Positions 23,160 to 35,900 of a stretch of DNA of 64,000 nt are shown here, piece by piece; position 1 is the first letter of the stretch; every line of letters starts with the position of its first letter. The notes below the pieces were generated by a model. The model was not told where the DNA came from. It ran no database searches and was given only the letters and a program-made list of their open reading frames with translations. The position numbers and the translations under genes were made by a program. Origin of the DNA: Oscheius dolichura (Eukaryota > Nematoda > Chromadorea > Rhabditida > Rhabditidae); contig OW051496.1 in assembly GCA_932521035.1 (NCBI GenBank), positions 2,356,001-2,420,000 of the forward strand. The letters run 5' to 3'.

Positions 23160-24150
23160 ATTGTTAACCAGCCGTTTCGACCCCCCTGCGGGGGTCTTCG
23201 GCTGGACGTTGGCTGCGCCAACTGTGGTTTTACCTCGCGCTTGGAAGCCCCGTCCGCTCTTCCCCTTCTCCCCGTCCAGTCAGTCCCTTCCGCTTTCCCC
23301 CTCTCCCCTTCCCCGCCCAGTCCCTTCCGTTGGTTCCGTCCTCCCCGTTCCTCCCTTTGTGCCACTCTCGCAGTCCCTTGCCCGTTTCCTCTTCTCCTCT
23401 TCCCGAACAGTCCGTTCTACCGAGTTCCTCTCCCCTGATAGATACCTCGCGCGTTGCTTCTTCTCTCCCTCCCGCTCTCTTCACTTCCCCCGTTTATCTA
23501 TCTCTGCTGTCCACACCATTCCCTCTACCACACCGTCCTCCCTTGGTGTTTCCTATCTTACCAATTCCCCCGCGTCCGTTCTGCTCGGTTGTGATTGATC
23601 AAAGGATAATCCCTCGTAAGGTGAGCTGTCGTTCGTCTCTTCCTCCATTCTCACGTGCTCCTCAATTCCCTTCCCTTCCAAGTATCTTTCATTCCGCGTC
23701 CACCCGGCCCGCCCTGCTCTGACCTCGTCAGCGGTGCTATCATCTTCAACAACTGAAGTTATGGCCAAATAGACAAAGTAAAAGACGTTACCCAACGGGG
23801 GAACCAAACCTTCGACCGTCGAGGGGGTCCCAGCCGGATCGGGTCCCACAGCGAAAACATTTTATAACAAAACAAAAATGCTAAACAGACAAAGCGAAAG
23901 ATATTGGTCGAAGGAGGAACCGAACCGTAGCCCTGCGGGTTGGGGTCTCACCGCGAACGGGTCCCGCAACGAAAAATACTTCAGGAATACTTGGGCAGTG
24001 TCAAAACAAAAAAGCAAAAAGGTTTGACGCCAGCGGGGATCGAACCCGCGACCTCTTCGACCGCGCGCCCGCCCTCTTAACCACTACACCATGAAATTTC
24101 GACATGTCAACGCACAGACAGACAGACACGGTAGCGCTTTAATATATGGG
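23160..24150. repeat. Pyrimidine-rich and tRNA-derived repeat region
   Basis: A CT-rich stretch (23250-23560) with no credible gene is followed by segments carrying T-arm-like sequences (GAACCGAACC, GGGGATCGAACCCG) and a CAGACAGACAGACA tract ending TAGCGCTTTAATAT. A similar ending, TAGCGCTTTAATA, occurs at 49588-49600, so this is a dispersed element. Confidence 0.55.
24026..24098 (-). repeat. tRNA-derived SINE head (tRNA-like A and B boxes)
   Basis: On the minus strand TGGTGTAGTGGTTAAGAG (A box) is followed, about 30 bases later, by GGGTTCGATCCCCGC (B box and T arm). The predicted acceptor-stem ends do not pair, so this is a tRNA-derived repeat rather than a working tRNA gene. Confidence 0.65.
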
Positions 24151-24179
24151 ATAAACATTTTAAAAAAGCCGATATTTTT

Positions 24180-24645
24180 TCACTAGCAATTTTATTTTAT
24201 CTATTTGGGAAATATTCCATCGAAAGTAAAATGCCTTATTTCAAAAGATTTGTTTGTGCAGACGACCATATGAAGACCTTGGGGAAGACCATTTTCGTCG
24301 CATGGTGGAAATTGTCAATGGGCTCCGTCCAACTATAGACACAAATCTAGTGGATGAGGATATGGGCGCCTTCCTAAAAAGGTTTATTTATTTTTATTGT
24401 TCCTTTTTGTAGGTAAGTTTTGATGAGATAGGTCATATGTTATGCTGCTGCCGACACGTTTTGCCTGTCGTGTCGTGTCGGTCAAGAGCTCTAGCTCCCG
24501 TGTTTGATTAGCAGACAAATGCTGATTATAAGGGTGAAACGTTGGTTTTTTATAGAAAAAAGCTGGTGGAACATCATACTAATATATTTTAGAGCTTGGA
24601 GCAATGATCCAATTGATCGGCCGCGAACGGAAGAAATTAACCGCG
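24180..24645 (+). pseudogene. Kinase C-lobe fragment, copy of 43590-44110
   Basis: It begins in IWEIFHRK, continues with RPYEDLGEDHFRRMVEIVNG (after a normal intron) and ends in AWSNDPIDRPRTEEI. The sequence, including introns, nearly equals 43590-44110 in the second double-kinase gene. Upstream kinase exons are missing, and downstream it runs into a palindromic repeat at 24650-24940. An isolated duplicated fragment. Confidence 0.85.
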
Positions 24646-24782
24646 GTGGGGTTTACCATTTTTCGGTGGTACCACCCGGTGGTGTTTACCACTCGGAAAG
24701 ACCATCGCAAAAATACCATCCAAAAATGGTAAACGTCACCGAATCTAGAAAACGCGTTCTAGAAGATCTAATTTTGGTGGCG

Positions 24783-24937
24783 TCCGATTCCAACGGCCGG
24801 TTTTCGCGTTGCAGGACCTTTTGGCTGTTTCGTAAACAAATTTTTGAATTTTTCAAATTTCTGCCGGAAATTCGGGCAATTTGTTCACGAAAACGCCAAA
24901 AGGTCCTGCAACGCGAGAACCGGCCGTTGGAAACGGA
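24783..24937. repeat. Palindromic MITE
   Basis: TCCGATTCCAACGGCCGG with GCGTTGCAGGACCTTTTGGC on the left pairs with GCCAAAAGGTCCTGCAACGC and CCGGCCGTTGGAAACGGA on the right. Arms are about 55 bases, non-coding. Confidence 0.8.
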
Positions 24938-25348
24938 CTATAGACAGCATTGAACATGAAGCTGCGCGATGAAGAACGTTTCAAAGAGCCCAGACAGCTT
25001 TCTCCCAGCTCTTAAAAGAGGCGGTGGTTAGGTAAAACTGATTGGGCTTTTCCAGTTTATATTGCTCTACTTTTGTCCAGTTTCCTGTATTGATATTGGT
25101 CATTTTTTGCTCATTCCACTCATTATTGCTCGGTTTTTGTCCGATCCCCACCCCAATATTGCTCTCCTTTCGCTCGATCAACTCCTTCCGCTTTTTGTAT
25201 GCCGGGGGAACCTAACCACCGCCGCTTTTTCGTATTCCACTTTTTAAAAATAATTGTCCTCTTTTTGTACCTATTTGCTTGCAAATAAGATTCCAGCCCT
25301 CTGATTATCCTCTCATTAGTTTGGTTTACAATTACAAATACAGCTTTA

Positions 25349-27046
25349 TTAATCGATCAAATGGTAGCGGTTAATCACGTCGGCAAAATCTTTGGCGAGA
25401 GCTGTAGTGGCCTTTCCGACTGTCTTCCTGATGCATAAATACAGCGTGGCGAAGACGAAGAGAGCTAATCCGATGGCCAGTACTGCTAGTAGGACAAAGA
25501 AGTAGACATAGGCCGTGTGTAGGAAGCTGTGATCCGCCAATTTCTTGCCGTGATCCGCCAATATCTTCTCAACTTCGCTGGGGTTTGGATCGAACGAGCC
25601 TGTCATATGATTGAAATCCCAGCTTTTCATGAAGGCATGGGCTAGATCCAGATCCTTAAATAATCGCTAAACATTTGTTATGGGTATAATTACCGTATAC
25701 AGAGGTTACGATAGTGTAGCCGTTACGCCTTTGGTCCCATACACAGGGGTCCCGTCTAACAATACGGTGACGTTTTCCGGTAGTATTTGAGCGAAGGTCC
25801 TAAACATGGATTTTTTTCCGTTGGTCTAGGGAGGAAAGATAGTGAGAAAGCGACTTACGGATGTTCCAGCTTGATAGACTTCTTTGTTACGATCTTGCCG
25901 TCCACTTGAATTATCATCTCTGTGGCCGTAGTAGCGAAGAGCGTAACATCTCCAAGACGTCGTTCAAAGACGTAGTTTGCTCTCTTGATTCTTCGGTACT
26001 CGGGACGGCATCCGGATCTATCATAAAGGTTGCACTTTGCGGGGGGAATTGCAAGTTTCGGGCAGAAAGCTTCCGTCCCGATGAACTTGCAGGATGATTT
26101 GTAGTCGACGACGGCAAGAGTCTCGTTGGTCTCGAAGTCAACGGCAAAGTAGCGGGAGGGTAGGACGGGCGGAATGAAGCGACCATGACTGATAGTTCCA
26201 AAAGGTTCTACTTGGAATAAAGAGTACTCCGTAGCCAGTTCTTCCGTGCCAACGAGTGGTGCGCATATTTCAGCTATAATCTTTGAGTTAGACGGTCTTG
26301 AAATGGCTTGAATTTCAAGAAGTTGTAGCGCCTTTTTTGGAAATATCTTGTAGGTGGAATCAAAATGTTCAAAATGTTGGCGGCTAATAACATTTTTCAT
26401 AATCTCGCCGAATTGTTCTTCTGGAAATTTGTTTTTACTTATAAAAAATAACGGGAGCCTGCTGAATGAGGGGTAAAAAAATAACTTACCGCTGACAAAC
26501 AGCTTTCGGTTCGCGATTCGGTGGATGAATAGATCCTGCAAAACTTTCATGAGGTCATTTTTGACCAGTTGAATGTTATGTTTCCAATATTTTTCCATCT
26601 TCTCATCTACTAAGCTCATAACTTCGTATTCATATTTTTTCTCAACTGTTTCCAGCATCGTGGCGAAAAGTTTCTGCAATTTTTTAATCTTGTTTCTTGG
26701 GCTAAAACGATCTTACGGAATTGTCGGTATCGCCTATTCCGAAATAGGATTTTATGGCTCCGATAGCCTCATGTCCTAACGCCCAAACAACACTTCCACC
26801 TACGACTACTGCTGCGAGAGCTGGGACGAAGCCAACGGTTGTCGGGAGATATTGGTCAATGTTCTTTTTGACTAAATCCTTCAACTTTACTTTTTCTTCC
26901 TTTAATACGACAAAGGAAGCGGATGAAGAAGGCCCGAAACACTGAGGAAACGCAGCCAAAATCGGGGCACTGGAGTAATCGAGCGTGAGGCATCGGATGA
27001 AGCCAAAATCGACTGTTTTTTTCCTCATAATGAAAGTGAATGGCAT
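25349..27046 (-). CDS. Two-transmembrane glycoprotein-like protein, family not recognised
   Basis: Five minus-strand exons connect with consistent phases: 27046 to about 26719, about 26676-26490, about 26428-25861, about 25827-25730 and 25673-25349. An N-terminal hydrophobic segment (FVPALAAVVVGGSVVWALG) is followed by a long cysteine-bearing ectodomain-like region (CKFIGTEAFCPKL, CNLYDRSGCRPEYRR, FERRLGDVTLFATTATEM), a basic-rich segment, and a C-terminal membrane helix (YFFVLLAVLAIGLALFVFA) with a short tail. The layout resembles a membrane fusion or envelope-type glycoprotein captured from a retroelement, but I could not match a family, so this is only a possibility. A diverged copy of its first exon lies at 48327-48515 on the other strand. 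Confidence 0.6.
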
Positions 27047-27160
27047 AAAATTTGAGTATCATTATGATTACTGGACGGACTGTAGTGCGGGCACCTATGG
27101 AGGAACTTTGAAACATTTAATGAGTGCGTGAACTACATTCTACTGCCGGTAAAATCAAAC

Positions 27161-27609
27161 CGCCGTGGAGGCTTCTTCCTTCCACGTATTCCATAACGTA
27201 ACCCATATATTTTGCTTTATCCACTCCATCCCAAAGAATTCCGTACATACTGACGATATTTTGGTGTCTGTGCTAAAAGTACAGTATTCTTATAGAAAAT
27301 TATGAGTTCTTTGTGACACTGTTGTGTATTAACCTACATTTAAAAGGATCTCAATTTCAGTCTTGTACTTTTCATGAGGGCAGGCTTTTGAATGGATGAA
27401 TTCTTTGAGAGCTATCGTGCTAAAATGACGACATGTAAAATATTCCAAAAGTTAACCCTAAAGCTTCCTGATCTCCTTTGTAAACATGTCCTTGAATTCC
27501 ATTTCCTATTGGTACCAAATTTTTGATATCATCTCTTGTATAATATGGTATTTCTTTTTAAAAAAACAGTAAGAAAAAGAGTGAAATAAATGCGCTTACT
27601 TGATGTCAT
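27161..27609 (-). pseudogene. Kinase N-lobe only, truncated family member
   Basis: Minus-strand exons read MTSKIPYYTRDDIKNLV, then IGNGIQGHVYKGDQEALG, TIALKEFIHSKACPHEKYK, and HRHQNIVSMYGILWDGVDKA through VMEYVEGRSLHGG. The first exon follows a TATTTCCAG acceptor 17 bases before the ATG, consistent with spliced-leader addition. Glycine loop and catalytic lysine are present. The HRD/DFG/APE exons are absent: directly downstream stands the start of the two-transmembrane gene. Either a truncated pseudogene or the 5' part of a rearranged transcript. Confidence 0.7.
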
Positions 27610-28017
27610 GAGCTTGTAGAAATTAGCTGGAAATAGGGCGGAATATTGGAAAACGTTGTTGCCTGATAGTTTAGATGGCTTATCTTTATCGAGCTCTTTT
27701 ATTGCTCGTAGAAGAACGACTAGGAATGAAGAGGAAACGTTATCGAAGAGAGAGACATGGCAATCTCACGAGCATGACTCATGGATTATTACTGGTATAA
27801 CCTCTTTTTGTTGCCCTAGGCTTGTTTGCTCGCCTTTTATTGGCCCTTGAACTGGGAAACGGCTTTAATTATTGAGTTAACTTTACTGATAATAAAAGTG
27901 TTTCGTTAAAGTTAAAAAAACTAATAGCAACTGGAGCAAAGAGAGCCAAAGTTCACCACGAACTTCAACTCGGCCAATTACTGGTTTCTTTCATGTAAGC
28001 AACGGCTGTGTCCTGTT

Positions 28018-28278
28018 TTATTGCAAATCGCTCCATATTTTCTCAAGTTCCATCCGACGTCTTTCCTCAGGCTGCAATCTGTCTTGACTAAAACGTTGTC
28101 CCCCGTGGAAAATTATCTTCCCCGGCCTAATATGCTGTAGCGGTGCTGTTTCAACTGATAAAATCCTTATCACTGCTTGTTTTATTTCTCCCGTCTTTAC
28201 ACACACGTAAAATGTCCACTGCTCTCCATTTTTTAGCTTTTTTACCCGTTTTAATTCCAGTGCGATGAATTCCTGAAA
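28018..28278 (-). CDS. Terminal exon of an unrecognised basic protein
   Basis: A TTTCAG acceptor at the minus strand opens a frame of 86 residues to a stop: starts EFIALELKRVKKLKNGEQW and ends ELEKIWSDLQ. A diverged partial copy of the 3' part (QPEERRRMELEK) is found at 41203-41400. It is lysine/arginine rich with no recognised domain. Its first exons would have to overlap the start of the plus-strand kinase at 28299, so it may be a repeat-borne fragment. Confidence 0.35.
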   Translation of the reverse strand, partial: FQEFIALELKRVKKLKNGEQWTFYVCVKTGEIKQAVIRILSVETAPLQHIRPGKIIFHGGQRFSQDRLQPEERRRMELEKIWSDLQ

Positions 28279-28298
28279 CTTGATATAAACTGTTGATC

Positions 28299-29773
28299 AT
28301 GTCAAGTCCCCCGGATATTGATTACGGTGTAGAACTAAAAGAAGTACTGATTTTGAACAAATTGTATAAGGAGAATTTCCAAGGCGTTGCCCAAAATGAC
28401 TCTCAGTCAAATCCAAACCACCAGCAACAGGTCCAAGGTGGTTGTCATCTCAATTTCTTTGAAGAAAGAAAGATTTAGAATCTCTAACTACAGTACCCAG
28501 ACATTTGCTAAAAGAGTTGGTCGAATATCCCAATATTTTCATGTCTGGAAGTTATGGCGTTGTGACCAAGGTTTTCTCGTCGCTTATCGGGTAGTAAATA
28601 GTCGGGTGTCTTACTCGCGTTATCAATTTTGCAGACCAGCAGCCCTGAAAAAATTGAGGACCAGATTTTTGGACGGAATACAACGAGAACGATGGAAAAG
28701 AGAGTTTGAATCCGTTTACTATGCGAGTTTTACATTCTACCTATGTTTAGAAACAACAGTTTCAGCTTAACCATCATCCAAATATCATAACACTCTACGG
28801 TTATGTCTATGAGAATGATACAAATCCTAATCCATGTGGTATTCTGATGGAATATATGATGGGAGGAAATTTAGAAGACTGTAAGTTCTTTTACTGAAGT
28901 AATCTCAAAAATGGCTATATTTCAGTTATTTTGAACGAAGTAGCAACGAATAAATATACCGTAACCGATGACATTAAAAATACTTGGGCCAAGCAGATAG
29001 CCCTCGGATTGAACTTCATTCACAGCCGGAATATTATGCACCGGGACCTGAAACCGGACAAGTAAAACCTCTCCCCTTGGTATTTGACCGGAGTTTACAG
29101 TATTCTACTCTGTCAAAATCGATTCACCGCGAAGATAGCAGATTTTGGACTAGCTCGGAGGCTTGAGACTTCCGGTGAATATACCATGGAGTAAGTAAGC
29201 CGCTTGTTATATTCTGGGACTGTATTGGGGACTTCTTTTTACAGAATCGGAAGCCCTATGTATGCAGCTCCAGAAATTTATATGGAAAATGGGAACTATA
29301 CAATATCGGCCGATGTATGGAGCTATGGGATGATGCTGTATTTCATCTATTATCTCAAGTAAGCCCTCTTCAAACTTCCCGGAATATTTTTGGACCTGTT
29401 TCTTCCAAACTGGCCGTTTTCGCTCTTTTTCATTTCCTAAAAGCTTTTCTCGGTCTTATACAAGATTTTTGGCAGTAACAGGAAATTTAGGAATCCATAT
29501 GACCCAATTTCTTTCAAGAGAATTGGAGCATTTACCCGTGTAAATGTGTGGAAAGGCAAGGAAGACCATGCTAAAATGCCTATGCGACCCGTTTTGAATG
29601 GATACGACGTTGATACTATCATCGGAAAGTGGGCTTTTAGCGTTTTTCTTTACGAGTCGGCAAATTCCAGATGTTGGAAAACGGAGCCCCTCGAGCGGTG
29701 TACAATGAGCTATGTCGTTGGCTATTTCTACAATACGATTGGAGTTGAACAGTTTCCCTCGCTAAGTGTTTGA
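28299..29773 (+). CDS. Serine/threonine-type protein kinase, kinase-only, 342 residues
   Basis: Nine exons join in frame (28299-28440, 28479-28590, 28635-28713, 28766-28880, 28926-29061, 29101-29190, 29245-29358, 29491-29628, 29671-29773) to 343 codons. After an 80-residue glutamine/asparagine-rich head come the glycine loop (SGSYGVVTK), the lysine in AALKKLR, HRDLKPDN, ADFGLAR, YAAPEI, DVWSYGMMLYFIY and a terminal CWKTEP in place of the usual CW...RP. Catalytic motifs are intact. It lacks kelch and is more diverged than the other copies (DVWSYG rather than DIYSLA), so it may be an older lineage member. No localisation signal is visible. Confidence 0.85.
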
Positions 29774-29904
29774 AAAGACTGGGGATAACAGATCATGAAA
29801 CTTCACACAATATACTTCTTCAATTCAAGGCATATAAATAACAGCCATTGTTTTCTTTTTGTTATGCTGTGAACACTCCAGCCACTAATGAAGCATACCA
29901 ATTG

Positions 29905-32900
29905 ATGTTGTTCATGAATTTTAGCGGGCCTCAAGGGGAGAGGGTGCAAAAGATAGGACGAGGAGAAATTGAAATAAGCGCAGCGCAGCCTTATCTTTTC
30001 CTTGTTCAACCCACCGTCTTGGCAACTAGCTGGAAAACCATGCTATCCGGTAAACCTTCATTTCATTGCCTTTCTTACTGTTTTCAGATATACCCTTTTT
30101 TACTATACACGACTTTACAAAGCTGGCTATAATAGGAGACGGGGGTGGAAGTGGAGGAAGATTCTACACAGGAATTCTAAAAGATTTTGGGTGAGCGATT
30201 AATTTTAGCAGGGAGAATTTATTTTAGTCGAATCGCAGTCAAGCAGTTCTGGATATCAGAATCTCCTCAAGAATTATACAAAAAAGAAATTCAAACCCTT
30301 ATAAAGGTATGATGCTTTCGTAACGAGAACCTTGTCATTTCCGCATCGACATCCAAACATCATTCAATTGTTCGGAATACTTTGGGATGGGCAGGATATC
30401 GAAAAGTATTTTGGCTATGTTATGGAATATGCAGGAGGCCGCAGTCTTCACGATGGTCCAGCATTCTACAAATTTTAATTTTACAAACTTCAGTTATTTA
30501 TAATCCAGCAAAACAGTACGGTACACCTGAAATTTGCTCTTGGATAGTACAAGTCAGCCGAGGATTACAGTATATTCATAGATGCCAAATCATCCACAGG
30601 AATACTAAGCCATCCAAGTGAAAGGGATAAAAATTGTCTCGTTATTTTATTTTAGGATGCTTCTAGCAGGCGATCAATTGAAATTATCTGATTTTGGAGT
30701 GGCCAGAGAAATTGACTCGACTGACACCGTATGGTAAGCTTTCCATTTTGTTAGTTGTTTATTCCACAGGATTTGTGGTTTTGTAAACACGGGATTCTCT
30801 ATTTAGTTCGAGGTCAAAGTCTTCATGAATACGTTTGTTAAAAAGAGGAATCTCAATAAAAAGGGTGATTTGGGAGAGTCTACCCGTCTTATCGGTATGC
30901 TCTTATTCATGGGAAGAAGCCGGTTTGAAGATATTTGACCGGATAAATTGTTGGACCTACCAGCTTTCTATTATCGATAACAACAACATTTTTCAAGATT
31001 ACATAGATTCGCTGAAACTTTTCGCAATGTTCCGAAAAAAAGCTCAAAAGCAAAGACTCAAATCAAATCCGTTTGTTAAAAAGAGGAATCTCAATAAAAA
31101 GGGTGATTTGGGAGAGCCTACAAAAAGGGAACAATAAGGAAAACCCCAAAGGACACAACAAAAAGAGAACAATACTCGTTCAGTTAAAATATAACCAAAT
31201 CACGGCTACCGGTTAGGATCGATAACTTTCAGTCTTCTACTTTGATTTTTCCTTTTTATTTATAATCTACGAGGGGGGCTGCCGCCCCCCTCGACCCCCC
31301 GCCCAGGCCCGTCATATCAGTATGCTCTTATTCATGGGAAGAAGCCTGTTTGAAATGCTTACATCTACATCGTATTCTACTTTTCCCCACTTTCATTCTT
31401 TTCAACTTATGTCCGCTTTGTCAGTATTTTGTGTCATGGAAATACCCGTTACCAGAGGCAATGCCTTCATTTCTTTCCCAGAGTCCTATTTTCCATGGCT
31501 GAACATAATTCATTGCCGAAAATTGCTGGGAAAGGGCAATATCCGAAAAGATAGCCGTGGTTGGGAACGTGTCTAAATGCACGACTGCATCCGCACTACA
31601 AGCCGCCGTGATTTGGTTATATTTTAACTGAACCAGTATTGCTCTCTTAGAATACGATGTAGATGTAAGGATTTCAAACCGGCTTCTTTTTGTTGTGTCC
31701 TTCATTATTGTTCCCTTTTTGTACAGTCTCCCAAATCACCCTTTTTATTGAGATTCATCTCTTTTTAACAAACGGATTGTTCTCTTTTTGTTGATATTCG
31801 GTAGAATATCGTAAATCCTAAAGCTTGCGCCGCGAAAATAAGAGACACAACAAAAAAAATTGTAGGGTTCAAAGAAGCCACGAATGAGGTCGTTTTAGGA
31901 AGCATTTACGGCTCTACAGTCCAACTCGCCTCTGTGTGATGTTGCGGCTCTTCCATTTTCGGCCAATTTTCATGAAAATTTGTGCCAAAGCTAAACACTT
32001 ATGCCCTAATAATGTTTTTATTACATATTCAGAATCAGCGTAAAAAACTATGTATATAACTGTTTTGCAAAGGGTTTTGGACGGATAAATAACGCTTTCA
32101 AAAAAAGACCACAGCGAAAAGCACCCCATCGACGACGCGCCGCATCTGTTTGATGCGGTGGCTCTTCCATTTTTCAGCCAACTTTTATGAAAATTAGTAT
32201 CAAGGGGTAAAAGACCATCCCGAATAAGATAGCCATGTCAGACTTTCAAAATTCTCTAGCCGAAAAGGGCTACCGAAACAACCATGAAAAAAAAAATTTG
32301 ATGTTATTGCTCAAAAACTAACACATGTACCCAATTGTTTTATTACATATTCAGAATCAGCGTAAAAAAACTGTATATACACCTGTTTTCTAGAAGTTTT
32401 TGGACGCGTACAAAAAGTTTTGAAAAAAAGAGCCACAGCGAGCGGACGCGTACGGCGTACGGCGGACGGCGCCACTTTTCAAAACACGTTTGTAGTCGTA
32501 GCTCAACTATTTTACGGCAAATTTCATGAAAATTGGTCACTAGGGGGTAATCCACTATGAGGAAAATGATGGCGAAGTCAGATTTTCGATATCTCTTAAC
32601 TGAAAAAAGTTACACCATCAAAATCAAAAAACGAGCTTGGCATGTGCTCTGAGTAAACCCAAATCACGCTCGATAATTATTTTTAGTATCGGCACAGTCA
32701 TGTACATGCCACCAGAACAAATTGTGACAGGCAAATATGGTTTTTCTGTAGATGTTTATTCGTTGGCAATTTCTATTTGGGAAATATTCCATCGAAAGTA
32801 AACTGCCTTATTTCAAAAGATTTGTTTGTGCAGAAGACCATATGAAGTCTGGGACAATTTTCGTAGCATGATGGAAATTGTCAATGGGCGCCGTCCAACT

Positions 32901-35900
32901 ATAGATGCAAATCTAGTGGATGAGGATATTGCAGCATTAGTAACAAGGTTTACATTTTTATTTTTTGCTGTGTCCGCAAATATTATAAAATCGGCATATA
33001 TTTTAGAGCATGGGGCCAGAATCCAGATGACCGACCGCGAATGGATGAAATTGTTGAATTCTTTCAATCGAGGTCGGTACGAGGCGAAGAAGCTCAAAGT
33101 TTGAATTCGCATACCGCCGAACCGTCTTCTCAGCCTGGTCAAAAGGTGTTGTCTTTGAGTGCTCTTCTGGGTATGAATGCATTTTGCTAGTTCATGAATT
33201 TGTTTTTTAAGAAAACTATTCTCTTCCTTCCGAGTGTGAGATCCTCGAGACAATAGGAAAAGGCGGCCAGGCTGTTGTTCACAAATGTTTACATGATCGA
33301 CATGGGTTTGTCCATTATTTTAAAGAAACTGTCAGGGACTGGGACGGATTACTGTCGTTGAGGTATATGGTATAGGTACACACATGCACAGCCCAAAGTC
33401 GGCTTTTTTATGAACAATGGAAAACATCCTCAGCGTCAAAAATTACATCGAATGCATAATAACAAGGCGGGCGCGCTATAGTTTCGGGACCCGTGAAAAG
33501 AATCAGGCAATTTCGTGAACGAAACTCCCAGTTCTTGACAGTTCCTTTAAAAGGTAACCATTCCAGTTATGTTGCAGTCAAGCAGTTCTTTTCAACCAAA
33601 CATTCGATGAGAGAAATTAAGATGCTGATACAGGTGCAGATGCAACGTTCTTTTCTACCAAGTGTTCAAATATTCAGTGTCCAAAACATCCTAATATTGT
33701 GCAAATCCTCGAGACCGTTTCCCGAGAATCTGATCCAACAAACTGCTTGGAATACATTATGGAATATGCTACCGGTGGAAGCATTCACAACAGTTTTTTT
33801 TTCAAGTGTTAAATGGAACGCATTTCAGTTATCCATAGTGACAAATATTACAATGTCATTCAATGTTACCGGTGGATTGAGCAGATTGTTTTGGGTCTAC
33901 AACATCTTCACAGGCATGGCATTGTGCACAATGATATTAAGCCATCTAAGTAAGAAAAGCTGCTAATCAAAGACTATTGTTTTCAGCATTCTGGCTATCA
34001 ACGAAAATCAGGTGAAACTAGCCGATTTTGGACTGGCACGAAAAGTTGATGGCACCAGTATCTTTTCGGGGTAACTTATTTTTTAATTTCATGAAAATTT
34101 GAAGTAAAAAGTAAAGATACATGGGCAAACATCCAGGCGCGTCCGTTTTTTGGAAAAGCTACCTATCCGCACCAGGGCTGCACGAGACGGGGCTTTTCAA
34201 GGTCGAGACATCCAGGGCTGGGCGGATAATGAAATTTCGGTTCGGATAATTATCCGCGGATAATCCTGGATAAAAGTTTCCCCGGATAATCGGACAACGG
34301 ATAATCCCGGATAATCGAAATTATCCGGGATTTCGGATAAAAAAAGGATAATTTTCTGTTTCCAAGTGTTTTCCACAAGAATTTTTTATTCAATTCAACA
34401 TTTTTATTAAAAGAAAGTAATGCTCATCAATACACACCAACATACAAAATTTAAAGACAAAAGACAATGAGGAAAACAAGGAAAACAAAAAATGATAAAG
34501 ACTTAACTAAATATTGAAACCAACTAATTTGATATAGTCTGTTTCAAATGGAAAAACTTTTCCCGCACGGTTCGGACCTTCAAATTTTTCGAGTTCAATT
34601 TCTTTCAAAATTTTCGATAATTGTATCTGACATAGACATCGGCTATTTTTATATTTTTTCGGCAGTTCATAGCTCAAATAAGCAAAAGCAATGATAAAAA
34701 CGATCAAAATATATGTGAAATACGCGTAAAAATGCATGCAAAAATGTTGGGTTGGACCATCTAGACGGGCAAATGCTCTATCTAGACCCGACTTAGCAAG
34801 GTACTTGCTAGCCAAGGAGTGCAACGTTGGGTATCTGATCCTGTTTGATTCGTTGTTCCAGAACTCGTATGGATCTAACTTTAAATTACGGGGCAGCGCC
34901 AAATATTCTTCGACTTCCTGAATTAAAGAGCTAATCGAAGAAAATGAAACATACAATTAGTGCTTTTGATAGTTGGTCTATTTGACTTGTTGTAGGGGAC
35001 ACTACAGTTACAGAAGGATGTTGCGACAGATATCGGGAAAAGATATCAGACGGTTCCTCGGAATCTTCTATATCAGCAGAGCCAGGAATTTCTTGAAGCT
35101 TTTCCTAAATTGGTATCTCTATCAGAATCTTGGAATTATCCGAAAAATGCCCGGATAATGGAGTCATTATCCGGAAATCGGATAACCGGATAAGATTTCG
35201 GATAACGGACAAGAAATAATTTTATCCGCGGATACCGGATAATCGGATAATGACGGATAAGAAAAGCCCGGATTATCCGGTTTCCGGATTATCCGCCCAG
35301 CCCTGGTCGAGACGAGCTCGAGACGAGATTGAGACAAATCTCGGGCGCTGTCTCGATTTCGAGACGAGTTCGAGACGAGACGAAAATTTCAATCCAAAAG
35401 ATGCTGGTTCGGTTCCCGCGGTTGTCAAAATTTTTTGTTTTTTGATTCAAGGCGTTTTCATGGTCTTTGAAGGCCCTGAAAAAAATTGAACCGTAAAAAA
35501 CTGCAAGTAATGTATTTTTAGTTGTTAGATTTCAAAGTATTCGCCGTCTAATGTCATCAAGGCGGCTATCCACTTCAAACTCAATGTTGAATGAATTTGG
35601 AACATTTTGGCAAACATAAAGCAGAACTTTTTCAATAAATGACAGCGTTAGCGGTCAGATTAGGTGCTTATAGTAGTCGCAGGTAAGAGGCAGGCCAAAT
35701 GAGCTGCTAAAAAGCTTCTGTATATATATTCTATCGCGAAACAATTGCAGGACTTATATTTCGCAATTGAAGGGGAAAAAATCGTCAAAAAGTGGCCCTC
35801 TGATCTAAAATTTGTTTAAAAAAATACCAAGTCGGCCTCCAGGAAAGGCAGTCGTCTCGCTCGAATTTTGGCTATCTCCGTCTCGAAATCGAGACGAGTT

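Noticed and set aside
23140-23720. Plus-strand frames of 130-152 residues rich in Ser, Pro and Phe.
   Set aside because: Low-complexity pyrimidine-rich DNA inside a dispersed repeat; no splice sites, domain or start context.
24026-24098. Possible tRNA gene on the minus strand.
   Set aside because: A and B boxes are good, but the acceptor-stem halves do not pair, and similar sequences recur as repeats.
31260-31320. GC-rich run (GGGGGGCTGCCGCCCCCCTC) as a terminator or CRISPR-like hairpin.
   Set aside because: A short single palindrome within a repeat insertion in a eukaryotic intron; no array structure.
34507-34956. Frame of 149 residues that might be a membrane protein.
   Set aside because: Its first half is a hAT transposase piece and the second half is the former 3' non-coding part of the element read through after a deletion.
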